Shown: positions 49,486 through 59,043, counted from the first letter of the stretch. The stretch: DNA of 64,000 nt from Rhizobium etli 8C-3 (GCF_001908375.1 NZ_CP017241.1:1677001-1741000); one strand, 5' to 3'. The notes: generated from the letters alone by a model not told the origin. Numbers and translations: made by a program.

Positions 49486-49608
49486 CTATCGTGTCGTTTC
49501 GCTATCCAGCAGGCCGCAGCAGAATATGGCGATGAGTGCTGCGATGATGAAGAAGTCGAACAGCGTGAGATACTCGAAAAGGGCAGACATGGACTGCATC
49601 TCCTCCAT
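49486..49608 (-). CDS. Small single-span membrane protein (hypothetical)
   Basis: 40 residues: MEEMQSMSALFEYLTLFDFF then IIAALIAIFCCGLLDSETTR. One hydrophobic helix (FFIIAALIAIFCCGLL) with an acidic N-terminus and polar end. CCGGAGGAAA lies directly before the first ATG; spacing suits the ATG at 49599 or 49608. Like other rhizobial small membrane proteins it has no known role. Confidence 0.55.
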   Translation of the reverse strand: MEEMQSMSALFEYLTLFDFFIIAALIAIFCCGLLDSETTR

Positions 49609-49799
49609 TTTCCTCCGGTTTTAAGAATATCACACCCGCCTCTTTGTTCCAAACAGCAGTCGCAGTCCCGGCCGCGCCGAACGACAGCGGCTCAAGCGGG
49701 AGGATTCTTCCCGCAGTTGCTTACTGTGCCTTGAAAGCGCGAGCCGCGGAGATTAAGAGGACGGGTGACAATGCCGCGTTCAACGGGCGAGAGGATATG

Positions 49800-50462
49800 A
49801 TGGATTTCGAAGCAGCACGCGCAAAGATGGTCGACAACCAGATCCGTACGACGGACGTCACGTCGCATTCCGTGCTGACAGCCTTCCTGACGGTGCCGCG
49901 CGAGGCCTTCGTACCGGAGAAGTCCAAGGCTCTGGCCTATATCGACAACGATGTCGAAATCTCACCGGCATCGGAGGGCAAGCCGGCGCGCTTCCTGATG
50001 GAAGCTTCACCGCTGGCAAAGCTGCTGCAACTCGCTGCCATTACTACGGACGATGCGGTCCTCGAGGTCGGCTGCGGGACGGGCTACACGTCGGCTCTTC
50101 TGGCCATGCTTGCCGGTTCGGTCGTTGCCCTTGAATGCGACGAAGCGCTTGCAGCCGAAGCAAAGAAGAATCTTTCCAGCTACGCCAACGTTTCCGTCGT
50201 CACAGGCGCGCTGGAGCAGGGCAACAGCGCCAGTGCGCCTTACGATCTGATCTTCGTCAATGGCTCCGTCGAGGAGGTCCCCGCTGCCCTTCTCGACCAG
50301 CTCGCCGAGGGCGGCCGTCTTGTCACCGTCCAGGGTTACGGCAACGCCGCCCGCGCTAAGGTGTTCTTCAGCGAAAACGGCGCGGTTTCGGAAAATGTGT
50401 TCTTCAATGCTTCGGTCAAGCCGTTGCCGGGCTTTGCCAAGGTTCGAGAGTTCGTCTTCTGA
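49800..50462 (+). CDS. pcm: Protein-L-isoaspartate O-methyltransferase
   Basis: 220-residue SAM enzyme that starts repair of isoaspartyl residues. VDNQIRTTDVTSHSVLTAFL and the SAM-binding VLEVGCGTGYTSALLAMLAG, VVALECDEALAAEAKKNL and YDLIFVNGSVEEVPAALLDQ are all present; the form without the long C-terminal extension is usual in Rhizobiaceae. Start at 49800 (MDFEAARAKM) or 49797; GAGAGGAT precedes both. A terminator follows the stop. Confidence 0.92.
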   Translation: MDFEAARAKMVDNQIRTTDVTSHSVLTAFLTVPREAFVPEKSKALAYIDNDVEISPASEGKPARFLMEASPLAKLLQLAAITTDDAVLEVGCGTGYTSALLAMLAGSVVALECDEALAAEAKKNLSSYANVSVVTGALEQGNSASAPYDLIFVNGSVEEVPAALLDQLAEGGRLVTVQGYGNAARAKVFFSENGAVSENVFFNASVKPLPGFAKVREFVF

Positions 50463-50488
50463 TCGTAGCTTCAGGATCTTGCGAAATG

Positions 50489-50516
50489 GGGCGCCTCGGG
50501 GCGCCCGTTTTGTTTT
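50489..50516 (+). terminator. Rho-independent terminator of pcm
   Basis: GGGCGCC-TCGG-GGCGCCC (7-bp stem) followed by GTTTTGTTTT, 26 bp after the stop. Confidence 0.9.
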
Positions 50517-50694
50517 AGGCCTGTCGCAAAAGCGTCAGCGGTGACGGCCTAGACTGCAGCAACAAAACTGTGCACGGGCCCATTCATTTGATTCTCGCTG
50601 ATTTTTTTCATGTCTGGGGTATTCTAAGGTCTGGGTGATTCGGATGCCCACTCCACGCAATCCGATCGTTGTTGCAGGGATAACGGGGATAAAT

Positions 50695-51510
50695 ATGGCT
50701 CAGCCAGGCGTAGTGCGTGAACCGTCCATGGAAGAGATTCTGGCGTCGATCCGCCAGATCATCGAGAGCAATGAGCCGGGCGCGGGCAGGGCGATCTCGT
50801 CATCCCTGCCGCCTGTCTACGGCGCCGATGACGAAAAGAGCGATTCCAACATTCATCTGACGGTGGACGAAACTTATGCTGACGTCGAGTTCCCCGAGCC
50901 TATGATGCTGTCTGACCCGCGTTTCGTTGCGGCGAATTCGGCAGGCAGCCGCGAAGCGGAAGCGCCGGCGCGGGCGATGTCGCTTGCCGATGTGGCTGCA
51001 CGCGTTCGTGCCGCCTCGGAGCGTTCGGCACCGCAGCCGCAGCACGAAGCACCGGTCTTTCGTCAGCCGGAACCTGCCGGACACTTCGAGCAGGAAGCCC
51101 GCCATCCGGTCGAAGCCGTTCCAGCATCTTTTAGTGCTCCGCCGCCAGCCGCAATGCCAGCACCGGCCGTTGAGCAGGCACAACGAGTTGACGTGCCGCA
51201 GCCAGCCCTTGCAGAACCGGCGCCGCAGGCTGCCGTCGCGCCGGCGGCCGAAGCTGAAGAAGACAGTCTCCTGAACGGCGCGGAAGAAACCCAGACGCTG
51301 ATTTCGCAGAGCGCCGGCCTGCAGGTTGCACGTTCGTTCGATGAGCTTGCGCTTGCGATCGATGGCGCCGAGCGCCGCTCGCTGGACGAGATTGCCGAGG
51401 ACATGCTGCGCCCGATGCTGCGCGAGTGGCTGGACGACAACCTGCCGACGCTTGTCGAACGGCTGGTGCGCGAAGAAATCGAGCGCGTGGCGCGCGGCCC
51501 GCGCCGCTGA
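50695..51510 (+). CDS. popZ: PopZ-family polar organising protein
   Basis: 271 residues. N-terminal EPSMEEILASIRQIIES and C-terminal LDEIAEDMLRPMLREWLDDN then LPTLVERLVREEIERVA are the conserved ends of PopZ; between them lies a proline/alanine/glutamate-rich spacer (PPPAAMPAPAVEQ and similar) that is disordered, as in Caulobacter. PopZ forms a polymeric hub that holds the chromosome and cell-cycle proteins at the pole; in Rhizobiaceae at the growing pole. Start at 50695 with GGGGATAAAT upstream. Adjacent to valS, a conserved alphaproteobacterial pairing. Confidence 0.92.
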   Translation: MAQPGVVREPSMEEILASIRQIIESNEPGAGRAISSSLPPVYGADDEKSDSNIHLTVDETYADVEFPEPMMLSDPRFVAANSAGSREAEAPARAMSLADVAARVRAASERSAPQPQHEAPVFRQPEPAGHFEQEARHPVEAVPASFSAPPPAAMPAPAVEQAQRVDVPQPALAEPAPQAAVAPAAEAEEDSLLNGAEETQTLISQSAGLQVARSFDELALAIDGAERRSLDEIAEDMLRPMLREWLDDNLPTLVERLVREEIERVARGPRR

Positions 51511-51627
51511 CCGGGACCGCTTTTGTCGAACAAGCCGCTCCGGTCTCCGGGGCGGCTTTTATATTGACTTGCCGTCGGCCATCCTATTTACAACCCCCAT
51601 CCTAAAACCCCGAAGTTTGGTCATAAA

Positions 51628-54468
51628 ATGCTCGACAAGACCTATGATTCCGCTGCAGTCGAACCGAAGATCGCTGCGAAATGGGATGACGCCGATGCGT
51701 TTCGCGCGGGCGCCAACAAGAAGCCCGGCGCCGAGACCTTCACGATCGTCATCCCGCCGCCGAACGTGACCGGATCGCTGCACATGGGTCATGCGCTGAA
51801 CAACACGCTGCAGGACATCATGATCCGCTTTGAGCGCATGCGCGGCAAGGACGTGCTCTGGCAGCCGGGCATGGACCATGCTGGCATCGCCACACAGATG
51901 GTTGTCGAGCGCAAGCTGATGGAACAGCAGCTGCCCGGCCGCCGCGAGATGGGCCGCGACGCGTTCATTGAGAAGGTCTGGGAGTGGAAGGCAGAATCGG
52001 GCGGCCTGATCTTCAACCAGCTGAAGCGCCTAGGTGCTTCCTGCGATTGGTCGCGCGAACGGTTCACGATGGATGACGGCCTCTCGGAGGCTGTCCTCGA
52101 GGTTTTCGTTACGCTCTACAAAGAGGGTCTGATCTACAAGGACAAACGCCTCGTCAACTGGGACCCGAAGCTTCTGACGGCGATCTCCGACATGGAAGTC
52201 GAGCAGGTTGAGGTCAAAGGCAATCTCTGGCATTTGCGCTATCCGCTCGAAGACGGCGTCACCTATCAGCATCCCGTTGCCTTTGACGAGGAGGGGAAGC
52301 CCACGGAATTCGAAACGCGCGACTACCTGGTCGTTGCGACCACGCGGCCCGAGACCATGCTCGGCGATACTGGCGTCGCGGTGAATCCCGACGACGAGCG
52401 CTACAAATCGATCATCGGCAAACACGTCATTCTACCGATCGTCGGCCGCAAGATCCCGATCGTTGCCGACAACTACGCCGATCCGACGGCCGGCACCGGC
52501 GCCGTCAAAGTCACCCCTGCACACGACTTCAACGACTTCGACGTTGCCAGGCGCACGGGCCTGCGCGCCATCAACGTGCTCAATACAGATGCTTCGGTTA
52601 CCATCAAGGACAACGAAGACTTTCTGGAAGGTCTCGACCATCCGGCCGCCTTGCATGGGGCCTGGGACCGGCTGGAAGGCCAGGATCGCTTCACCGCACG
52701 CAAGATCATCGTCGAGATATTCGAGGAAGCGGGCTTGCTCGACAAGATCGAGCCGCACATACATACGGTCCCGCACGGCGACCGCGGCGGCGTGCCGATC
52801 GAGCCGCGTTTGACCGAACAATGGTGGGTGGACAACAAGACACTTGCAAAGCCCGCCATCGCATCGGTGCGTGAAGGCCGCACCAAATTTGTTCCGAAGA
52901 ACTGGGAGAACACTTACTTCCAGTGGATGGAGAACATCCAGCCCTGGTGCATTTCCCGCCAGCTCTGGTGGGGCCATCAGATCCCGGCCTGGTACGGTCC
53001 GGACGGTCAGGTCTTCGTGGAGAAAACCGAGGAAGAGGCGCTGCAGGCTGCGATCCAGCATTACCTCTCTCACGAAGGCCCGATGAAGGCCTATGTCGAG
53101 GATCTCCTGGAAAATTTCAAGCCGGGCGAAATCCTGACGCGCGACGAGGACGTTCTCGACACCTGGTTCTCCTCAGCGCTCTGGCCTTTCTCCACTCTCG
53201 GCTGGCCGAAGCAGACGCCAGAACTGGCGCGATACTACCCGACGAACGTCCTTGTTACAGGCTTCGACATCATACCGTTTTGGGTCGTTCGTATGATGCA
53301 GATGGGCCTGCACTTCATGAAGGACGAGGACGGCAATCCGGTCGAGCCCTTCCATACCATCTATATCCACGCGCTCGTCCGCGACAAGAACGGCCAGAAG
53401 ATGTCGAAGTCGAAGGGCAACGTCATCGATCCTCTCGAGTTGATGGACGAATACGGCGCCGACGCATTGCGCTTCACGCTGGCGATCATGGCTGCACAGG
53501 GTCGCGATGTTAAGCTCGATCCGGCCCGTATCGCTGGTTACCGGAATTTCGGCACCAAGCTTTGGAACGCCACCCGCTTTGCCGAAATGAACGGCGTCAA
53601 AAGCGATCCGAACTTCGTTCCGGAGGCGACGGGGCTGACGATCAACCGTTGGATCCTGACGGAGCTTGCCCGTACGGAACGTGATGTAACAGAAGCAATC
53701 GAATCCTATCGCTTCAATGATGCGGCCGGGGTGCTTTACCGGTTCGTCTGGAATCAGGTCTGCGATTGGTATCTGGAACTGCTGAAGCCGGTCTTCAGCG
53801 GGGAAGACGAGGGCGCGAAGAAGGAGGCTCAGGCCTGCAGCGCCTATGTTCTCGAAGAGATCTACAAGCTGCTGCATCCGTTCATGCCGTTCATGACCGA
53901 GGAGCTTTGGGCGCATACCGCAGGCGAGGGTGTCGAGCGCGACACGCTGATCTGCCATGCCGAATGGCCGGCGCCGTCCTATGCTGACAATGCTGCGGCC
54001 GACGAGATCAACTGGCTGATCGACCTCGTCTCCGGAATCCGCTCGGTTCGCGCCGAAATGAACGTCCCGCCGTCGGCGACTGCGCCGCTCGTGGTCGTCA
54101 AGGCCAACAATCTGACGCGCGAACGGCTAGCGCGCCATGAGGCGGCGATCAAGCGCCTTGCTCGTGTCGAAGCGATTTCGCTTGCCGATAGCGCCCCCAA
54201 GGGGGCGGCGCAGATTGTCGTTTCCGAAGCGACCGTCTGCCTTCCGCTCGGCACCCTGATCGACCTTTCGGTTGAAAGAACTCGCTTGGAAAAGGCAATC
54301 AACAAGACCGAAGGAGAGATCGCGCGCATCAACGGCAAGCTTTCGAACGAGAAGTTCGTTGCCAATGCCAATCCGGACGTGGTGGAAGCCGAGCGCGAGC
54401 GGCTGGCCGAATTCCAGAGCCAGATCGCAAGCCTCAAGGTAGCGCTGTCACGCGTCAGCGAGGCCTGA
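51628..54468 (+). CDS. valS: Valyl-tRNA synthetase
   Basis: 946-residue class Ia enzyme charging tRNA-Val. HIGH motif as HMGH (52-55) in PPPNVTGSLHMGHALNNT; KMSKS at 591-595 in NGQKMSKSKGNVIDP; the editing domain is inserted between (YLVVATTRPETMLGDTGVAV region); a C-terminal coiled coil begins SVERTRLEKAINKTEGEIAR. Length is normal for ValS (about 950). A hairpin lies after the stop. Confidence 0.98.
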   Translation: MLDKTYDSAAVEPKIAAKWDDADAFRAGANKKPGAETFTIVIPPPNVTGSLHMGHALNNTLQDIMIRFERMRGKDVLWQPGMDHAGIATQMVVERKLMEQQLPGRREMGRDAFIEKVWEWKAESGGLIFNQLKRLGASCDWSRERFTMDDGLSEAVLEVFVTLYKEGLIYKDKRLVNWDPKLLTAISDMEVEQVEVKGNLWHLRYPLEDGVTYQHPVAFDEEGKPTEFETRDYLVVATTRPETMLGDTGVAVNPDDERYKSIIGKHVILPIVGRKIPIVADNYADPTAGTGAVKVTPAHDFNDFDVARRTGLRAINVLNTDASVTIKDNEDFLEGLDHPAALHGAWDRLEGQDRFTARKIIVEIFEEAGLLDKIEPHIHTVPHGDRGGVPIEPRLTEQWWVDNKTLAKPAIASVREGRTKFVPKNWENTYFQWMENIQPWCISRQLWWGHQIPAWYGPDGQVFVEKTEEEALQAAIQHYLSHEGPMKAYVEDLLENFKPGEILTRDEDVLDTWFSSALWPFSTLGWPKQTPELARYYPTNVLVTGFDIIPFWVVRMMQMGLHFMKDEDGNPVEPFHTIYIHALVRDKNGQKMSKSKGNVIDPLELMDEYGADALRFTLAIMAAQGRDVKLDPARIAGYRNFGTKLWNATRFAEMNGVKSDPNFVPEATGLTINRWILTELARTERDVTEAIESYRFNDAAGVLYRFVWNQVCDWYLELLKPVFSGEDEGAKKEAQACSAYVLEEIYKLLHPFMPFMTEELWAHTAGEGVERDTLICHAEWPAPSYADNAAADEINWLIDLVSGIRSVRAEMNVPPSATAPLVVVKANNLTRERLARHEAAIKRLARVEAISLADSAPKGAAQIVVSEATVCLPLGTLIDLSVERTRLEKAINKTEGEIARINGKLSNEKFVANANPDVVEAERERLAEFQSQIASLKVALSRVSEA

Positions 54469-54491
54469 GCCGCTCTTGATCGCGTAATACT

Positions 54492-54522
54492 TTAAGGCGT
54501 CCGGCCAGGTCGGACGCCTTAA
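54492..54522 (+). terminator. Strong hairpin after valS
   Basis: TTAAGGCGTCCG-GCCAGGT-CGGACGCCTTAA, a perfect 12-bp stem 23 bp after the stop. No T-run follows, so it may act with Rho or as an RNA-stabilising end. Confidence 0.55.
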
Positions 54523-54730
54523 GACGCCCGTTGGAATGATTCGATCGTACCGGCGGGATATTGCAGTCTGCATTCATACTGTTTTGCGAATTTATGAAAT
54601 GAAATGCCCTCTTGGGGCGAAAACCACGACTGTTGTCAGATTGATACAGATGGCACGATGTGTGGAATGACCGTCCAAAAATACCCATAAATGATTAGGG
54701 TATTAGGATAAAATTTTATGAAGAAAAACT

Positions 54731-54761
54731 ATTGACGTGTCCGTCAATTTCTTACGTCAAT
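54731..54761. promoter_or_regulatory. Operator-like palindrome upstream of the FadL-type gene
   Basis: ATTGACG-TGTC-CGTCAAT (54731-54748), 7-bp arms, followed six bases later by a third half-site ACGTCAAT (54754-54761). The region 54469-54865 otherwise has no gene; it is AT-rich near 54660-54770. The dyad is of a size bound by TetR/FadR-type regulators, which often control fatty-acid uptake. Confidence 0.5.
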
Positions 54762-54865
54762 TTAACAACTCTCCCGCATTGTGGCTGCAAGAAGGCGCAA
54801 GTTGCCATTTATGGCGATCACCTGCACTCTGCCGCCGTTGGAGTGCTTAAGTGGGGGAGACACAG

Positions 54866-56122
54866 TTGGCATCTCGTATGGTTTTCAGGGGCGTAGCATC
54901 GCTCGCCGTCCTTTCGTCCATCGCCTCGCCGTCGTTTGCAGGGGGCCTGGAGCGCGGCGGGTATAATATCGATCTTCTGTTTGATCCTTCGCGCTTCGCA
55001 GTCGAATCCACGGCCACTTTCGTGATGCCGCAGCGTAAACTGAAGAACGTAGACGATATCAACCCGTTGAACGGGGATCTGAACGCTATCCCCGGACATT
55101 CTACGTCGGCTGACGACAGTGAGAGTTATTGGTCACCTCGCATCGGCGCCAAAGTTGCAATCGGCGATGCCGCAGACTGTATGGCCGATTATTCGCAACC
55201 TTACGGCGCTCATGCCAATCCAGGTGCCAACTGGGCGGGTGCGAACGACAACATCGAAACGAAGGTCAACAGCGACAATTATGCTCTAACCTGCTCTTAC
55301 AGGTTTGACGTGGGACCGGGGCAGTTCCGCATTATTGGGGGCACTAATTATCTCGAAATGGATGGCTTCAAGGAGCGTCTCGTTGTCGCCCCCGAAGTCA
55401 TCACCGCTTTGACCGGCGGTCTGGCCAGTGGCAGCGGTGTCGGACGTCTGGATCTGGAGGGTGACGGCTGGGGATGGCGCGGCGGCGTGGCCTACGAGAT
55501 TCCCGAATATGCGTTTCGTGCGAGCCTGATGTACTACAGCGAAGTCAAGTTGGACAGCGTTAGCGGGACTGTGGATCTTACGAATATCCCAGCAATTCTC
55601 GACCCTGTCATTGGTGGAGCAGGAACCGTTATTCCTGTTACTGGCTCCACGGCGATGCCTGATGCGCTGGAGTTGAAGGTCCAGTCCGGTATCGCACCGG
55701 ATTGGCTAGCTTTTGGTTCGGTCAAGTGGACGGATTGGAGCCAGTTGCAGCGTATTCCGTTCTACAATAGCGGCGTCGAAATCACCTCGCTCGATCTGGG
55801 GTATCGAGACGGCTGGACGATCACCGGCGGTGTCGGTCACAAGTTCAATGAACAGTGGAGCGGCGCCGTCAGTGTCACTTGGGACCGCGGCACATCTCAG
55901 GAATTCGGTTCGCAGACCGACAGTTGGTTGCTTGGCGCCGGCGTTTCCTATTCACCGAACCAGAACGTCGAGTTCCGCCTTGGTGGTGTGCTGGGCATCC
56001 TGACGAGCGGGGATTCGTCTCCGACGACGATTGACGGAGTTGGTGTGGGTGATGAGGCGACATACGAGTTCGATAACGATCTGGTGACGGCGCTCTCGAC
56101 ATCGCTCAAAGTAAAATTCTGA
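54866..56122 (+). CDS. FadL-family outer-membrane long-chain fatty-acid porin
   Basis: 418 residues. A signal peptide (ASRMVFRGVASLAVLSSIAS, ending PSFAGG) is followed by the FadL hallmark: a mature N-terminus rich in Gly and AFxDPS-like residues (here NIDLLFDPSRFAVESTATFV), a beta-barrel with WGWRGGVAYEIPEYAFRASL and a C-terminus ending in KVKF, with the terminal Phe required by the Bam machinery. The start at TTG 54866 is inferred: GGGGGAG lies six bases before it, whereas the first ATG (54878) is 19 bases from it. It should take up hydrophobic molecules. Confidence 0.85.
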   Translation: MASRMVFRGVASLAVLSSIASPSFAGGLERGGYNIDLLFDPSRFAVESTATFVMPQRKLKNVDDINPLNGDLNAIPGHSTSADDSESYWSPRIGAKVAIGDAADCMADYSQPYGAHANPGANWAGANDNIETKVNSDNYALTCSYRFDVGPGQFRIIGGTNYLEMDGFKERLVVAPEVITALTGGLASGSGVGRLDLEGDGWGWRGGVAYEIPEYAFRASLMYYSEVKLDSVSGTVDLTNIPAILDPVIGGAGTVIPVTGSTAMPDALELKVQSGIAPDWLAFGSVKWTDWSQLQRIPFYNSGVEITSLDLGYRDGWTITGGVGHKFNEQWSGAVSVTWDRGTSQEFGSQTDSWLLGAGVSYSPNQNVEFRLGGVLGILTSGDSSPTTIDGVGVGDEATYEFDNDLVTALSTSLKVKF

Positions 56123-56163
56123 TCTGCATCAAAGCGTAGAAAAGCCCGGCAACTTTACAGGGC

Positions 56164-56583
56164 TCAGCCCTTTGAATTTATGATGCGAATGTTGTCGGTG
56201 ATACCGGATTGCAGGCTTTGAACGCTGACGGGAGGCGGCTGTGGCATTGATGGCGATCTTCCTCTGCTGCGCGGGGAAAGGGCATCAATCCCACCAGCCT
56301 TGTGGCGCCTCGCCCAATCCGAAGGGGATCTCGAACAGCGCTGCTGCCTGACGGTGCGACAGTCAATCCTCCCACATCCGTCGAAGTACCAATAGCGTGA
56401 GGTCGGTTGTGTAATAATCGATCTTCTGCGCAAGACCCGCACCGCCTGCACACCACGGCTGGAGAACAATTTTGCGCACCGTGCCATGATCAATCCCATA
56501 GGCAGCACCAGCGCTCGCGTAGCTCTCATCGCCACCTAGAATGCAACAACGGACTGCTTGAAAGCGGTGCTGTGCTTGGACAT
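56164..56583 (-). pseudogene. IS3-type transposase orfA remnant, frameshifted
   Basis: Reading from 56583: MSKHSTAFKQSVVAF, then after a frame change GDESYASAGAAYGIDHGTVR, KIVLQPWCAGGAGLAQKID, later QAAALFEIPFGLGEA and DALSPRSRGRSPSMPQPPPV. This is the order of an IS3 (IS150-like) OrfA: helix-turn-helix, linker, 'RGRP.MPQPPPV'. At least three frame changes and loss of the rest (no orfB) make it dead. The IS end may lie near 56584-56640 (GGAGACCAACTTCGGAGG on the minus strand). It separates the FadL gene from exoR. Confidence 0.82.
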
Positions 56584-56866
56584 AGAAAAACCTCCGAAGT
56601 TGGTCTCCAATTTTTAAGGGGTCAATTTAAGAACCCCGGTCTTTTCTTTGCGCCCGCCGTATTAACCTTGCTCCAAGACATCTCATTTTGTGACGATTCA
56701 GCAACACATTTTTACGACAGTTCACATATCATAGCGACGGGGCGAATTTGTCCATTTCCCGCCACAAACAGAGCGCAGCGATATTTGCGGGCGAGGGAAT
56801 GGCAGGCGTAGGGTACGTTTAAGAAGCAAGATGGGTCGAGTTTTTTCCGCGACGGGGAGAGAGCGT

Positions 56867-57328
56867 ATGAGCGCCGGCTTTGATGCCGTTTCTTGTGCGA
56901 TTCAGCTTTTCCCGCAAGGCGATTCCGCCCAAAATATTCACTTAGAAGTCACGCATTCGAGCTGTCATTTTCACGATGATACGGCGTCCATTGTCGCCGC
57001 ACGCAGGCACCGCGATCACGCCGGCACCGGTTTGGTCACATTTGGTGTTTACGAATATTCGAATGGCGGAAGAACGCTTGTTCGTTCCGCAGGAATGACG
57101 CCGCAGGCATTGCAGGCGGACCAGGCCGGAACTCGGGTGGTCTATGGTGATGCGCAAAAAATTCAGGCTCTTGAAGAAGGGCCGAAGGCTGGATGCGACG
57201 CGGGCAAAGGGGCCATTGAGCCCGCCGCGGGATCGCTCGCCTGGAGGAATACGCCGGGAAGCCAGGCAGCTGTCTCTGCTGCCGTGGCGGTCTGCGATGG
57301 AAGCGAAAGAAACCGAGTGAAATGCTGA
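56867..57328 (+). CDS. Hypothetical protein overlapping the exoR start
   Basis: 153 residues, MSAGFDAVSCAIQLFPQGDS at the start and AVAVCDGSERNRVKC at the end; no signal, no known fold. GGGAGAGAGCGT precedes ATG 56867. Its stop overlaps the exoR start by 7 bp (ATGCTGA), as in translationally coupled pairs, which speaks for translation, while the composition (many His, Ala, Gly) is not strongly protein-like. Could be a leader ORF of exoR rather than a stable protein. Confidence 0.4.
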   Translation: MSAGFDAVSCAIQLFPQGDSAQNIHLEVTHSSCHFHDDTASIVAARRHRDHAGTGLVTFGVYEYSNGGRTLVRSAGMTPQALQADQAGTRVVYGDAQKIQALEEGPKAGCDAGKGAIEPAAGSLAWRNTPGSQAAVSAAVAVCDGSERNRVKC

Positions 57329-58122
57329 CATCCGAGTTCAGACTTTTCAGATCTGCCGTTATGGGGCTGTCTATCGCGCTTTCGGCGGCGATTACCTCCC
57401 CGGCCAAGGCATTCGATATCAATGCAGGCGTCACAAAGGAATCCGGTCCCTTTGATCTCTTCAAGTTCGGCTTCAAGGCCTATAAGAGCGGCCAGAAGGA
57501 AGAGGCCATCGAAGCCTATAAATACGCTGCCGAAAAGGGCCATACCGGTTCGCGCTGGGCGCTTGCCAATATGTATGCCGACGGCGACGGCGTCGCCCAG
57601 GACGATTTCGAAGCCTTCAAGATTTACAGCGAAATCGCGCAGCAGGGCGTGGAGCCCGGCTCCGAGGATACCGGCTTCTTCATCAACGCACTTTTGTCGC
57701 TCGCCAACTATTACAAGCATGGCATTCCGGGCAGCCCGGTGCGGACCGATCTCAGCCAGGCCCGCCAGCTCTATTTTCAGGTAGCTTCGACCTTCGGCGT
57801 CGCTGAAGCGCAGTTCCAGCTCGCGCAGATGATGCTGTCGGGCGACGGCGGCACGCGCAGTCCGCAACAGGCGAAGAAGTGGCTGAACCAGGCCCGCAAG
57901 AGCGGTCACCCCGGCGCCATGTCGGTCTTCGGCAATATCCTCTTCCAGGAGGGCCAGTCGGCGCGCGGCCTGGCACTGATGACTGCGGCGCTCGATCGCT
58001 GCAAGCCGAAGGATTGCAGCTGGATGGAATCGCTGCAGGAGCAGGCCTTCTCGGTCGCGACCGAAGGTGATCGCCGCACGGCTGTTTCGCTCTCCCACAA
58101 GATCGCGACCGGCAGCGATTAA
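57322..58122 (+). CDS. exoR: ExoR, periplasmic inhibitor of the ExoS/ChvI (ChvG/ChvI) system
   Basis: 266 residues, nearly the 268 of Sinorhizobium ExoR and matching it closely by eye: KESGPFDLFKFGFKAYKSGQ then AEKGHTGSRWALANMYADGD and SPVRTDLSQARQLYFQVAS. The N-terminus is a Sec signal (MLTSEFRLFRSAVMGLSIAL, cleavage after PAKA). The rest is Sel1/TPR-like repeats. Known role: it binds the ExoS (ChvG) sensor in the periplasm and holds the system off; low pH triggers its proteolysis, raising succinoglycan and lowering motility. Convergent with xthA, 10 bp between stops. Confidence 0.92.
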   Translation: MLTSEFRLFRSAVMGLSIALSAAITSPAKAFDINAGVTKESGPFDLFKFGFKAYKSGQKEEAIEAYKYAAEKGHTGSRWALANMYADGDGVAQDDFEAFKIYSEIAQQGVEPGSEDTGFFINALLSLANYYKHGIPGSPVRTDLSQARQLYFQVASTFGVAEAQFQLAQMMLSGDGGTRSPQQAKKWLNQARKSGHPGAMSVFGNILFQEGQSARGLALMTAALDRCKPKDCSWMESLQEQAFSVATEGDRRTAVSLSHKIATGSD

Positions 58123-58132
58123 TTCTCGAACC

Positions 58133-58924
58133 TTAAGCTGCGAAGTCGAAATAACCGACCACTGGAACGTGGTCGGACGGCTTTTCCCAGGCCCGTACAT
58201 GCTTTTCGATCGCCACCGACGTCATGTGATCGGCGGCCTCCGGCGAAAGCATCAGGTGGTCGATCCGGATGCCGTTGTTCTTCTGCCAGGCGCCGGCCTG
58301 GTAATCCCAGAAGGAGTAGAGCTGAACGGCGTCCGTCGAGGTGCGGATGGCATCGGTAAACCCGAGATTTTCGAGCCTGCGGAAGGCCTCTCGCGTTTGC
58401 GGCAAAAAGAGCGCATCGCCTTCCCAGACCTTCGGATCGAAGCAATCGTGCGGCTCGGGAATCACGTTGTAGTCACCGGCGAGGATGAAGATGTCCTCAT
58501 AGGAAAGGCGCGAGACCGCAAACTGGCGCAGTCGCTCCATCCAGGCGAGCTTGTAGGGATATTTTTCAGTGTCGACGGGATTGCCGTTCGGCAGATAGAG
58601 GCAGCAGACGCGAAGGGCTCGGTTGCCCGGGATCGAGAATACGGCTTCCAGAAAACGGGCCTGCTCGTCGAGAGGGTCGCCCGGCAGCCCGCGGCTCACT
58701 TCGTCGGGTGAGGTCTTGGAAAGGATCGCAACACCATTGAACCCTTTCTGGCCATGCGTTTCGACGTGATAGCCCATCGCCTCGATCTCGAGCCGCGGAA
58801 ACGCTTCGTCGATCGTCTTGATCTCCTGCAGGCAGACGATGTCCGGATCGGAATCCTTGAGCCACTGCGTGAGGTTGTCGATGCGCGCCTTGACGCCGTT
58901 GATGTTCCAGGTCGCGATCTTCAT
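58133..58924 (-). CDS. xthA: Exodeoxyribonuclease III (AP endonuclease)
   Basis: 263-residue metal-dependent base-excision repair nuclease. MKIATWNINGVKARIDNLTQ, CLQEIKTIDEAFP (catalytic Glu), GFNGVAILSK, FILAGDYNVIPEPHDC (catalytic Asp/Asn), IRIDHLMLSPEAAD and the last motif WEKPSDHVPVVG (catalytic His) are all present. Length is normal (E. coli 268). It cleaves at abasic sites and degrades 3' ends. Confidence 0.97.
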   Translation of the reverse strand: MKIATWNINGVKARIDNLTQWLKDSDPDIVCLQEIKTIDEAFPRLEIEAMGYHVETHGQKGFNGVAILSKTSPDEVSRGLPGDPLDEQARFLEAVFSIPGNRALRVCCLYLPNGNPVDTEKYPYKLAWMERLRQFAVSRLSYEDIFILAGDYNVIPEPHDCFDPKVWEGDALFLPQTREAFRRLENLGFTDAIRTSTDAVQLYSFWDYQAGAWQKNNGIRIDHLMLSPEAADHMTSVAIEKHVRAWEKPSDHVPVVGYFDFAA

Positions 58925-59043
58925 AGGGTGTTCCTCTTGCGCTTCGTGCCTGATCTTTTATCGTGCCGTCCCGCTTGCGGACAAGACGATAAACCAGCCG
59001 GAAGGGATACTTCGGCCGGTTCGATGTGGATATACAGGCAAGC

